The translations under genes and the position numbers were made by a program. Shown here one piece after another: positions 1 to 6,263 of a DNA stretch of 7,293 nt. The notes under the pieces were generated by a model. That model was not told the origin of the DNA. It ran no database searches and was given only the letters and a program-made list of their open reading frames with translations. The DNA comes from Pseudonocardia sp. (GTDB lineage Bacteria; Actinomycetota; Actinomycetes; Mycobacteriales; Pseudonocardiaceae): assembly GCA_030453005.1 (NCBI GenBank), contig JAKDLE010000133.1, forward strand, positions 1-7,293, in the 5' to 3' direction. Each line of letters begins with the position of its first letter. Positions within the stretch are counted from its first letter, which is position 1.

Positions 1-511
1 CGAAAGCCGCCAACGCGGCTGACGAACCACCGCCCGAGCCGCCGGGGATCTTCGACAGATCCCAGGGATTGCGGGTGGGTCCGTAGGCCGAGTGCTCGGT
101 GGAGGAGCCCATCGCGAACTCGTCCATGTTGGTCTTGCCCAGGATCGTGACGCCCGCCGCGCGCAGCCGCGAGGTGACCGTCGCGTCGTAGGGGGGACGC
201 CAGCCCTCCAGGATCCGCGAACCGGCGGTGGTGGGCATGTCCGCGGTGGTGAACACGTCCTTGAGCGCCAGCGGCACGCCCGCCAGCGGCGACGCGGGCG
301 CGGTGCCCGCGTTGAGCCGCGCGTCGACCAGGCCCGCCGAGGCCAGCGCGGCGTCCGCGGCGACGTGCAGGAACGCGTGGATCCCGTCCGCCCCGCCGTC
401 GACGGCCGCGATGCGGTCGAGGTGGGCCTGCGCGACCTCGACGGCCGAGACCTCGCGGGAGTGGATCCGCTGCGCCAGCTCGGCCGCGGTGAGCCGGGTC
501 AGCTCCGTCAT
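1..511 (-). CDS. gatA: Asp-tRNA(Asn)/Glu-tRNA(Gln) amidotransferase subunit A, N-terminal part (cut by window edge)
   Basis: GatA is the amidase subunit of the GatCAB complex. It hydrolyses glutamine and supplies ammonia to convert Glu-tRNA(Gln) or Asp-tRNA(Asn) into the correct amide form in the cytoplasm. About 170 residues are visible, beginning [13 protein letters not shown]. The amidase-signature core is clear: GVPLALKD near residues 78-85 carries the lysine expected of the Ser-cisSer-Lys triad, [15 protein letters not shown] follows, and [10 protein letters not shown] lies at the window edge. The ATG overlaps the gatC stop as ATGA, which implies translational coupling. A purine-rich stretch (GGGGGAGGAGG) just upstream, inside the last gatC codons, gives the ribosome binding site. 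The C-terminal two thirds, and gatB if adjacent, lie outside the window. Identification is by family motifs and by the gatC partner; I am very sure of it. Confidence 0.97.
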   Translation of the reverse strand, partial: MTELTRLTAAELAQRIHSREVSAVEVAQAHLDRIAAVDGGADGIHAFLHVAADAALASAGLVDARLNAGTAPASPLAGVPLALKDVFTTADMPTTAGSRILEGWRPPYDATVTSRLRAAGVTILGKTNMDEFAMGSSTEHSAYGPTRNPWDLSKIPGGSGGGSSAALAAF

Positions 512-825
512 GCCTCCTCCCCCAGGATCTGCGGCACCCGGAAGCGTCCGTCCTCGCTGGCGGGCGCGCCGGACAGCGCCTGCTCCTGGCTGAGGCCGGG
601 GCGCAGGTCGTCGGCGCGGAACACGTTCTCCAGCGGCACGGCGTGCGACGTGGGCGGGATGTCGTCGGCGGCGACCTCCCCGACCCGCGCGACCGACCGG
701 AGGATCACGTCGAGCTGGCCCGCGAAGACATCGAGCTCCGCGTCGGTGACGGCGAGGCGGGCCAGCCGGGCGAGGTGCGCGACCTCGTCGCGGGTGATCG
801 CCCCGGTGTCGGGGGAGCCGGACAA
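508..825 (-). CDS. gatC: Asp-tRNA(Asn)/Glu-tRNA(Gln) amidotransferase subunit C
   Basis: GatC is the small subunit that wraps around GatA and GatB and stabilises the amidotransferase. The protein is 105 residues, close to the usual 95-100. The family core is visible: [15 protein letters not shown] at residues 10-24, then [20 protein letters not shown] at about 54-73, and a C-terminal [10 protein letters not shown]. The frame stays open far upstream, but that stretch overlaps the divergent ACT gene and has no family similarity. I place the start at a TTG (825-823) because GGAGGG lies 3 nt before it and the coding similarity begins soon after. No ATG or GTG in this frame offers a better fit. 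The stop overlaps the gatA start, so the two are co-transcribed. Function is certain; the exact start is less so. Confidence 0.93.
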   Translation of the reverse strand: MSGSPDTGAITRDEVAHLARLARLAVTDAELDVFAGQLDVILRSVARVGEVAADDIPPTSHAVPLENVFRADDLRPGLSQEQALSGAPASEDGRFRVPQILGEEA

Positions 826-890
826 TGTCCCTCCAGGGGTTTCTCGACGGGGGCCGACGGCCGGAGTGCGCGCGGGCGTCGACGGGAATG

Positions 891-896
891 AGTCTA
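891..896 (-). promoter_or_regulatory. Candidate -10 box for gatC-gatA
   Basis: On the minus strand this reads TAGACT, a good match to the actinobacterial -10 pattern TAnnnT. It stands out in GC-rich surroundings. Transcription would begin near 884, giving a leader of about 60 nt before the TTG of gatC. No convincing -35 hexamer is seen 16-18 nt upstream. This is inferred from pattern and position only. Confidence 0.35.
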
Positions 897-939
897 GTCC
901 CCACCCTCCGGCGCGCTGTTGCGTGCCCGGGCCGCACTC

Positions 940-959
940 CTGACAGAATCGGGTGTCAG
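940..959. promoter_or_regulatory. Inverted repeat CTGACA-N8-TGTCAG upstream of the ACT gene
   Basis: Perfect 6-bp arms (940-945 and 954-959) flank an 8-nt spacer, in the 202-bp divergent region between gatC and the ACT gene. A weak plus-strand promoter could overlap it: TTGCGT at 919-924 and CAGAAT at 944-949, with a long 19-nt spacing. It may be an operator or a leader hairpin. The arms are short enough to occur by chance. The rest of the 826-1027 gap holds nothing else I can name beyond the gatC -10 candidate and the ACT ribosome binding site. Confidence 0.25.
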
Positions 960-1027
960 TGCCACGTCGGCCCGCCGCTGGAAGGCACGGGATGGCCGCG
1001 CGGCGGGTCGGATCGAGGAGGCGTGGC

Positions 1028-1699
1028 GTGTCGTTCCTGCTCCGGGTGGTTCTGCCGGACACACCGGGCAGCCTCGGCGCCGTCGCCACCGCGTTGGGCA
1101 ACGCGGGCGCCGACATCCTCGGCGTCGACGTCGTCGAGCGCGCGCACGGCCACGCCGTCGACGACCTCGCCGTGGAGCTGCCCTCGGGCCGCCCGCCGGA
1201 CGTGCTGATCACGGCGGCGGAGTCGGTGCCCGGCGTCGAGGTGGAGTCGGTCCGCCCGCACTCGGGCAAGCTCGACACGCACAACGAGCTGGAGCTGATC
1301 GAGGCGATCACCGTCGACCCGGGCAACGGGCTGCGGCTGCTCGCCGAGGGCGTGCCGCGGATCTTCCGGGCCGGCTGGGCGCTGGTGGCTGCGCGGGACG
1401 GCACGCACTCGTTCCGGTTGGCGGAGAGCACGGCCGCCCCCGAGACCCGCGCGGGCGACCTCCCGTGGCTGCCGCTCACCCACCCGATCGTCGTCGACCC
1501 CGCCGTGCACTGGGTGCCCGAGCCGTGGACCGCCCTCGACACCGAGCTCGCCGCGGCGCCGTTCGGCCCGTCGGCGCCGCACGCGCTCGTCGTCGGACGT
1601 CCGGGCGGGCCTGCGTTTCGCCCGTCCGAGCTGGCCCGGCTCGCCCACCTCGCAGGCATCGTGACCACGATCCTGGGCGACCAGAGCCCCGCACGGTGA
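1028..1699 (+). CDS. ACT-domain amino-acid-binding regulatory-type protein (Rv3013-like)
   Basis: A 223-residue cytoplasmic protein with no signal peptide or membrane segment. Residues about 4-76 form an ACT domain: a beta strand LLRVVLPD, then the typical [20 protein letters not shown] helix with the ligand-loop glycine, then [12 protein letters not shown] domains usually bind small ligands, often amino acids. Residues about 100-217 are not an obvious enzyme; the end, with [16 protein letters not shown], resembles the tail of a GAF-like fold, which is only an inference. The GTG start is chosen because GAGGAGG lies 6 nt before it; an upstream ATG at 953 would add 25 Arg-rich residues with no such site. 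It lies divergent to gatC, as I recall for Rv3013 in M. tuberculosis. The exact role is unknown to me. Confidence 0.85.
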   Translation: MSFLLRVVLPDTPGSLGAVATALGNAGADILGVDVVERAHGHAVDDLAVELPSGRPPDVLITAAESVPGVEVESVRPHSGKLDTHNELELIEAITVDPGNGLRLLAEGVPRIFRAGWALVAARDGTHSFRLAESTAAPETRAGDLPWLPLTHPIVVDPAVHWVPEPWTALDTELAAAPFGPSAPHALVVGRPGGPAFRPSELARLAHLAGIVTTILGDQSPAR

Positions 1700-1705
1700 T
1701 CGGCG

Positions 1706-1714
1706 ATTCGCAAC
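1706..1714 (+). promoter_or_regulatory. ATTCGCAAC motif upstream of the PucR-type regulator gene
   Basis: This 9-mer lies in the 79-nt gap between the ACT gene and the regulator gene. An identical 9-mer, in the same orientation relative to the downstream gene, lies upstream of the reductase-desaturase genes (minus strand, 5416-5408). It may be a shared binding site for the regulator. Identity does not extend beyond 9 bases, and shorter GTTGCG cores recur elsewhere, including inside genes, so chance is possible. No clear promoter hexamers are seen in this gap. Confidence 0.2.
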
Positions 1715-1781
1715 CCGCAGCGGGCCCGGGCGCGTCGCCGGTTCCCGGGCGAGGATCATCGATGTCCGGCGGAGGGCGATG

Positions 1782-2951
1782 ATGGACCGACCGTGGGCCC
1801 GGGTGCCGAGCTGGGTGGGCGTGGCGGTGCGCCCCGAGCTGTCCGGCGCCGTCGACGAGATCGTCACGGCGGTGCGCGCCGAGGTCCCCGACTACGCCCG
1901 GCCGCTGACCGGGCGCTTCGGGGCGCGGATCACCGAGGGCGTGTCCGTGGCGCTGGGGCAGTTCGTCGACCTGCTGGGCGTCGACGAGTCCCTCACCGAC
2001 ACCCGTGTGTACCGCGCGCTCGGGCAGCTGGAGCACCGCGAGGGCCGCACGCTCGCCGCACTCCAGTCGGCCTACCAGGTGGGCAGCCGCACGCTGTGGC
2101 GGCGCCTCGGCGGCAGCGCCACGGCCCGACAGCTCCCGCCGGAGGTCATCTTCAGCCTCGCGGAGGCGCTGTTCACCTACATCGAGCAGCTCTCGTCCGC
2201 GTCGGTGACCGGGTGGGCCGCGGAGGAGTCGAGCCGGGCCGGGTCGCTGCAGACGCGGCGACACGCGCTCGTCGAGCTGCTGTCCCGGCGCTCGCCCGCC
2301 CCGGCGACCGAGGTGGAGCAGGCGGCCGCAGCGGCCGGGTGGACGATGCCCGCCCGCCTCGCGGCCCTCGCCGTGCACGACGTCGTCGGGGTGGCGGCGC
2401 GGATCCCGTCGGCCATCGGCGCCGACCTGGACCCGGTCGGGATCGCGCTCGTCCCCGCCGTCGACCGCACCGGCTGGATCGAGCGCGTGGCTGCGGGCCT
2501 GGGCGACCGGCGGGCCGTACTCGGGCCCGTCGTCGAGCCCGCGCAGGCGCACCGCTCCGTCGCCCGCGCACAGACGGCGTGGCCCCTGCACGCCGCGGGG
2601 CTGCTCGGCCCCGGCAGGCTGGTCCGCGCCGACGAGCACCTGCTCGCCCTGCTGCTGGCCGGGGAGCCGGACCTGGCACAGGACCTGCGGGAGCGCTCAA
2701 TGCGTCCGCTGGTCGGCCTCCCGGCGGGGGCGGCCGCGCGTGCGGAGGAGACGCTGCGGGCCTGGCTGGACGCGCACGGCGACGTCACCGCCACCGCCGC
2801 CGCGCTGCACGTGCACCCGCAGACCGTGCGCTACCGCCTGGCCCAGCTCCGCGACACGTTCGGCGACGCGCTCGACGACCCGGCCGCGCGCCTGGAGCTG
2901 GCCGTGGCCCTACGCAGCGCTCCGCCCGCCGCGGACGCCCCGTCACCCTGA
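1782..2951 (+). CDS. PucR/CdaR-family transcriptional regulator
   Basis: A DNA-binding regulator of 389 residues from this start. Numbering below is from the ATG 3 nt upstream. Residues about 20-170 are helical and resemble the RsbRD-type N-terminal sensor region common in actinobacterial PucR proteins, with ALGQLEHREGRTLAALQSAYQ at about 80-100. Residues about 190-285 look like the degenerate GGDEF-like middle domain. The C-terminus (about 326-379) is the PucR helix-turn-helix: LRAWLDAHGDVTATAAALHV then HPQTVRYRLAQLRDTFG. No membrane segment is present. GGAGGG at 1771-1776 fits the second ATG (6 nt after GGAGG) better than the ATG at 1779 (3 nt). It converges on the desaturase gene and may control it; its effector is unknown. 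Family assignment is firm, target is inferred. Confidence 0.92.
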   Translation: MDRPWARVPSWVGVAVRPELSGAVDEIVTAVRAEVPDYARPLTGRFGARITEGVSVALGQFVDLLGVDESLTDTRVYRALGQLEHREGRTLAALQSAYQVGSRTLWRRLGGSATARQLPPEVIFSLAEALFTYIEQLSSASVTGWAAEESSRAGSLQTRRHALVELLSRRSPAPATEVEQAAAAAGWTMPARLAALAVHDVVGVAARIPSAIGADLDPVGIALVPAVDRTGWIERVAAGLGDRRAVLGPVVEPAQAHRSVARAQTAWPLHAAGLLGPGRLVRADEHLLALLLAGEPDLAQDLRERSMRPLVGLPAGAAARAEETLRAWLDAHGDVTATAAALHVHPQTVRYRLAQLRDTFGDALDDPAARLELAVALRSAPPAADAPSP

Positions 2952-3006
2952 TTGCAGTAAGGCCACCTTCATGCAACGAGGTTGCGTGAAGGTGGCCTTA
3001 CTGCAA
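2952..3006. terminator. Long hairpin at convergent gene junction, likely bidirectional terminator
   Basis: Two 26-nt arms (2952-2977 and 2981-3006) are complementary at 25 of 26 positions around a 3-nt loop GAG. The one imperfect position is T2972 against G2986: a G-U wobble in plus-strand RNA but an A-C mismatch in minus-strand RNA. The left arm begins immediately after the regulator stop codon and the right arm ends 11 nt before the desaturase stop. This position suits a shared terminator for both converging transcripts. Neither side has a U-tract, so it would be a U-less hairpin of the kind often seen in actinobacteria. It could also be a member of a dispersed palindromic repeat family. 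Confidence 0.8.
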
Positions 3007-3017
3007 GCCGGGGAGGG

Positions 3018-4259
3018 TCAGGCCGCGCGGGCCGCCGGGCTCGTCAGGTCGGTGTAGGACGCCGGGTTCTTCGGGCCGCCACCCGGGAAGGCGTAGCGGA
3101 AGATCTTGCGCAGCACCGTGGAGTACTGCTTGGGCAGCGAGCCTGCGGTGTAGGGCAGGCCGTAGCGCTCGCAGATCTCGCGCACCCGCGGGGCGATCTC
3201 GATGTAGCGGTTGCTCGGGATGTCGGGGAACAGGTGGTGCTCGATCTGGTGGCTCAGGTTCCCGGTCATCGTGTGGAACGCCCTGCTACCGGTGAGGTTG
3301 GCCGAGCCGAGCATCTGGCGGATGTACCACTCGCCCTGCGACTCGTTCTCCAGGCGCGACTCCTCGAACGTCTCGGTGCCGTCCGGGAAGTGCCCGCAGA
3401 AGATCACCGCGTGCGACCAGATGTTGCGTACGGTGTTGGCGGTGAGGTTCGCCGCGGCCGTCTGCACGAAGCCGGGGCCCGAGAGCAGCGGGAACAGCAC
3501 GTAGTCCTTGGCCAACTGCTTGCGCGTCTTGCGCCACAGGTTCTTGAGGTCGGCCTTGGCCGCCGACCACGGCTTGGTGCCCTCGCCGACCTTCTCCAGC
3601 TCGACGTCGTAGATCGCGATGCCCCACTCGAAGATCAGCGAGAGGCCGAGGTTCGTGAGCGGCTGGAGCAGGTCGGCGGGCTTCCACGGCTGCTCGGGCG
3701 TGACGCGCATGACGGCGTAGCCGAGGTCGCGGTCCTTGCCCCGCACGTTGGTGAACGTGTGGTGCTCGTAGTTGTGCGACTTCTGCCAGGCCTTGGACGT
3801 GGAGGCGTGGTCCCACTCCCAGGTCCGTGAGTTGATCTTCGGGTCCTTCATCCAGTCCCACTGGCCGTGCAGGACGTTGTGCCCGATCTCCATGTTGTCG
3901 AGGATCTTGGCGATGCTCAGCGCGGCGGTGCCCGCCAGCCAGGCAGGCGGGAACAACGAGAAGATCAGCGCCCCGCGGCCGCCGATCTCCAGGCCGCGCT
4001 GCAGCTTGATGATCTTGTAGATGTACTCCGCGTCGGCCTCGCCGAGGCTGCCCATGACCTCCGCGCGCAGAGCGTCGAGCTCCACGGCCAGCGCGTCGAC
4101 CTGCTCGTCGGAAAGGTGCGCCGCGGCGCTCGGCGCGATCGTGGGAACGGTGCCCGAGACGCGGCTGGGCAGCGGGTTCTCCACCACGACCGGCTCGGCG
4201 GGGGTGGTGGGCTTGGCGTTGACGCGGGTGGTCGGTCGCGTGCTCGTGGTGATGGTCAT
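3018..4259 (-). CDS. Membrane fatty-acid (acyl-CoA) desaturase, DesA3-like
   Basis: A 413-residue integral membrane di-iron desaturase that probably introduces a cis double bond (delta-9 type) into long-chain acyl-CoA, using O2 and electrons from the adjacent reductase. The histidine boxes are visible: HNVLH at 127-131, HNYEHH at 162-167 and HQIEHH at 337-342, with a further conserved histidine in FCGHFPDG (H290). Hydrophobic segments lie at about 99-120, 197-216 and 253-290. GHNVLHGQWDWM and MLGSANL are very close to mycobacterial DesA3 as I remember it. The first 45 or so residues are Thr/Pro/Val-rich and seem longer than in DesA3. The ATG follows AGGAG by 6 nt; that site overlaps the TAG stop of the reductase gene, and the gap is 9 nt, so the two are one operon. 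Substrate and double-bond position are inferred. Confidence 0.95.
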   Translation of the reverse strand: MTITTSTRPTTRVNAKPTTPAEPVVVENPLPSRVSGTVPTIAPSAAAHLSDEQVDALAVELDALRAEVMGSLGEADAEYIYKIIKLQRGLEIGGRGALIFSLFPPAWLAGTAALSIAKILDNMEIGHNVLHGQWDWMKDPKINSRTWEWDHASTSKAWQKSHNYEHHTFTNVRGKDRDLGYAVMRVTPEQPWKPADLLQPLTNLGLSLIFEWGIAIYDVELEKVGEGTKPWSAAKADLKNLWRKTRKQLAKDYVLFPLLSGPGFVQTAAANLTANTVRNIWSHAVIFCGHFPDGTETFEESRLENESQGEWYIRQMLGSANLTGSRAFHTMTGNLSHQIEHHLFPDIPSNRYIEIAPRVREICERYGLPYTAGSLPKQYSTVLRKIFRYAFPGGGPKNPASYTDLTSPAARAA

Positions 4260-4268
4260 GCGGTTCTC

Positions 4269-5339
4269 CTAGAGCTCGATCTCGACGTCACCGGCGGCGC
4301 CGGACACGCAGGTCCGGACGGTGTCGCCCGGGGTGTCGTACAGCTCGCCGGTGTTCAGGTCTCGGACGGCGCCCGAGCGCAGGCGCCCGACGCAGGTGTG
4401 GCAGATGCCCATGCGGCAGCCGTTGGGGAGCACCGCGCCCGCGGCCTCCCCCGCCACCATCAGCGGGATGCCCGGGGCGGCGTCGGCGTCGATGCCGCTG
4501 GCGGTGAACGAGACGCGGCCGCCCGCGCTGTCACCCGCGAAAGCCGGGGCGACGAAGCGCTCGACGTGCAGCGCGTCCGGGTCACCCGCGCGCGCCCAGT
4601 GCTCGGTCAGGTCGTCCAGCATCCTGGCGGGGCCGCACGCCCAGGTGCGGCGTGCCGCCCAGTCGGGCACGCAGTCGCCCAGGGTGTCGGGGGTGAGCCG
4701 ACCCTCCAGCGCGGTGTGCCGCTCGACCAGGCGCAGCCCGGTGGCGGCCGCCATGGCGCGCAGCTCGAGGCCGAACACCACGTCGCGCGGGGTGCGGTCG
4801 CAGTGCACCAGCACCGCGCCGTCCAGCGTCTCGGGCTCGGTGGCGGCGAGCTCGCGCAGCATCCCCATCACCGGGGTGATCCCGCTGCCCGCCGTGACGA
4901 ACAGCAGCTTCTCCGGCACCGGGTCGGGGAGGACGAACTCGCCCGCGGGCGGGCCCAGACGCACCAGCGTGCCGACCGTCGTGCGGTGCGCCAGCGCGTT
5001 CGACACGACGCCGCCGGGGATCGCGGTGACGGTGACGGCGAGCAGGTCGTCGCCGGGCCGGGAGGTGGCCGAGTACGTGCGCCAGTGCCACACCCCGTCG
5101 AGCCGCACCCCCACGCCGACGAACTGACCCGGCACGTGCGGTGTGGTCGAGCGGCCGGGACGCAGCAGCAGCGTGGTGGTGTCGGCGGTCTCCCGCCGCA
5201 GCCCCTCGACGCGCGCGTGCGGCTCGCTGGTGGACCACAGCGGGTTCAGCGTGCCGAGCAGGTCATCGGGCAGCAGTGGCTGAGTCAGCCATCCCGCCGC
5301 CGTGTAGGCCTGTCGGCCGATCGCACCCAGAACACCCAT
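4269..5339 (-). CDS. Ferredoxin reductase-like flavoprotein with C-terminal [2Fe-2S] domain (desaturase electron donor)
   Basis: A cytoplasmic or membrane-associated oxidoreductase of 356 residues, likely moving electrons from NAD(P)H through FAD and an iron-sulfur centre to the desaturase encoded next in the operon, as Rv3230c does for DesA3. Numbering here is from the alternative GTG three codons upstream. RTYS at 90-93 is the FAD-binding motif, GSGITPV at 154-160 the nucleotide-binding loop, and ACGP at 237-240 the usual C-terminal part of that domain. A plant-type ferredoxin domain follows, with cysteines 311, 316, 319 and 347 as ligands (NGCRMGICHTC, then RTC). The start is uncertain: ATG at 5339-5337 or GTG at 5348-5346. 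Neither has a good ribosome binding site, and the mRNA may be nearly leaderless. Confidence 0.93.
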   Translation of the reverse strand: MGVLGAIGRQAYTAAGWLTQPLLPDDLLGTLNPLWSTSEPHARVEGLRRETADTTTLLLRPGRSTTPHVPGQFVGVGVRLDGVWHWRTYSATSRPGDDLLAVTVTAIPGGVVSNALAHRTTVGTLVRLGPPAGEFVLPDPVPEKLLFVTAGSGITPVMGMLRELAATEPETLDGAVLVHCDRTPRDVVFGLELRAMAAATGLRLVERHTALEGRLTPDTLGDCVPDWAARRTWACGPARMLDDLTEHWARAGDPDALHVERFVAPAFAGDSAGGRVSFTASGIDADAAPGIPLMVAGEAAGAVLPNGCRMGICHTCVGRLRSGAVRDLNTGELYDTPGDTVRTCVSGAAGDVEIEL

Positions 5340-5349
5340 GACGTCCACG

Positions 5350-5355
5350 ATATTG
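5350..5355 (-). promoter_or_regulatory. Weak candidate -10 box for reductase-desaturase operon
   Basis: Minus-strand CAATAT lies just before the two possible reductase starts. If used, transcription would begin near 5343, giving almost no leader; this would agree with the lack of a ribosome binding site. No -35 hexamer at normal spacing is visible. The call is weak and based on an AT-rich patch in GC-rich DNA. Confidence 0.2.
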
Positions 5356-5407
5356 CGCTTTTCGACGAACCGCCCACGTCGACGGCCACGGCCGGCCCGC
5401 CCGTTCT

Positions 5408-5416
5408 GTTGCGAAT
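5408..5416 (-). promoter_or_regulatory. ATTCGCAAC motif upstream of the reductase-desaturase operon
   Basis: Second copy of the 9-mer found ahead of the PucR-type gene. It lies 60-70 nt upstream of the reductase start, in the 91-nt gap after the BKACE gene, within an AT-richer patch. It is a candidate regulator site; the support is only sequence identity and position. Confidence 0.2.
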
Positions 5417-5430
5417 ACCAAAGACAGGGG

Positions 5431-6150
5431 TCAGAAGCGGAGCTTGAGCGCCGTCTCGACGAGATCGTCGTTACCTGTACCCAACCAGCCGTCCGGTCTA
5501 ACCAGTACGTCCTCGAAGCCGATGCGGGTGTCGAGGTTGTTGCGCATCGCGTACTCCAACACGGGCCAGGCGCCGTCCTCCTCGCCGTGCAGCAGCACCG
5601 GGATGTCCAGGGGGCCCAGCGAGCGCAGGACCCGCACGGCCTCGGCCACCGCCGTGTCCGGGTCCGTCACGGTGGACTCGGCGAGCACCCGGACCGTGCC
5701 CGGCGGCACCCCGTTGGTGCGCAGGGTGACGGCGTCGCCACCCGTCCAGACCCCGAGCTCGACGCCGATCCCCACCGACGCCGCCGCCTCGCAGACCGAC
5801 GCCCAGCCCTTCTCGTGCACGTTCACCGAGCAGACGTCGGGCTTGCCGATCCCGAGCCGCCCCCAGGCGAGCACGGCCTGGATCCGCATCCGGGGGTCGG
5901 GCTGGATCCACCGCCCGGTGGTGACCCCGATCTCCATGCCCGGCACCTCCGCGCGGATGGCGGCCACCGCGTCGCTGACGTGCATCGGGTCGAGCGTCTC
6001 CTCCGCGTCGGGGCCGCGGGGGTGCACGTGCACCGACGAGATCCCGTGCAGCGCGACCGCCCGGGCGTCGCGCGCGAGATGACGGGCGGACACGGGGAGC
6101 GCGGGGTGCGCGTCGGCCGGACGCGACCCGTTCAGAACCGCCTGCAGCAC
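5431..6150 (-). CDS. 3-keto-5-aminohexanoate cleavage (BKACE) family protein, compact form
   Basis: A 239-residue TIM-barrel enzyme of the BKACE family, Zn-dependent enzymes that condense a beta-keto acid with acetyl-CoA, giving acetoacetate and a new acyl-CoA. SVHVHPR at 39-45 supplies the two metal-binding histidines (H41, H43), and IGFED at 210-214 has the expected metal-ligand glutamate (E213). VCSVNVHEKG at 106-115 and LLHGEEDGAW at 186-195 line the barrel. Kce of lysine fermentation is about 275 residues, so this is a short version, but both ends align with the family fold, so it is not truncated. The start is GTG: an in-frame TAA at 6177-6175 rules out anything longer, and a GGGGG run lies about 7 nt upstream. 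It precedes the reductase gene by 91 nt on the same strand. The natural substrate cannot be read from the sequence. Confidence 0.88.
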   Translation of the reverse strand: MLQAVLNGSRPADAHPALPVSARHLARDARAVALHGISSVHVHPRGPDAEETLDPMHVSDAVAAIRAEVPGMEIGVTTGRWIQPDPRMRIQAVLAWGRLGIGKPDVCSVNVHEKGWASVCEAAASVGIGVELGVWTGGDAVTLRTNGVPPGTVRVLAESTVTDPDTAVAEAVRVLRSLGPLDIPVLLHGEEDGAWPVLEYAMRNNLDTRIGFEDVLVRPDGWLGTGNDDLVETALKLRF

Positions 6151-6171
6151 CGCGACACCCCCATCGGCGAG

Positions 6172-6177
6172 AGCTTA
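6172..6177 (-). promoter_or_regulatory. Candidate -10 box for the BKACE gene
   Basis: Minus-strand TAAGCT matches TAnnnT and lies 21 nt before the GTG start, so transcription would begin near 6165 with a short leader. No clear -35 is seen at standard spacing. Confidence 0.25.
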
Positions 6178-6196
6178 GCCGCCCCGGGTCGAGCAC

Positions 6197-6220
6197 ACCG
6201 CCTCCGTCCGAACCGGCGGT
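6197..6220 (-). terminator. Possible weak ligA terminator hairpin
   Basis: ACCGCC (6197-6202) and GGCGGT (6215-6220) form a perfect 6-bp stem with a 12-nt loop, 43 nt after the ligA stop and before the BKACE gene. There is no U-tract. Short GC stems are frequent by chance in DNA this rich in GC, so the call is tentative. The rest of the 113-nt gap holds nothing else I recognise apart from the TAAGCT box. Confidence 0.2.
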
Positions 6221-6263
6221 CGCTCGTCGGACCCGATCGGCTGACGACCCGACGTCCGGCTCC

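Noticed and set aside
826..1713. Upstream extension of the gatC frame to about 401 residues on the minus strand
   Set aside because: The added part overlaps the ACT gene in antisense, is Ser/Arg/Pro-rich with no family similarity, and lies upstream of a good ribosome binding site and the GatC core.
1700..1778. Riboswitch or attenuator ahead of the regulator gene
   Set aside because: The 79-nt gap has only short GC-rich complementarities and no conserved riboswitch motif I recognise.
2982..3830. Plus-strand open frame of 282 codons antisense to the desaturase
   Set aside because: It is a GC-bias shadow of the desaturase gene, begins inside the hairpin arm and has no recognisable domain.
5359..5402. 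Terminator hairpin between BKACE and reductase genes
   Set aside because: Only 4-5 bp GGCC-type self-complementarity is present, as expected by chance in this base composition.
3867..5447. Plus-strand open frame of 526 codons across desaturase and reductase
   Set aside because: It is antisense to two well-identified genes, its composition is typical of a shadow frame (Arg/Gly/Ala/His-rich), and it shows no motif.
5431..6150. BKACE gene as a truncated pseudogene
   Set aside because: Both the N-terminal region before the HVH motif and the C-terminal NDDLVETAL end fit the family, with no internal stop or frameshift; it is a compact but complete form.
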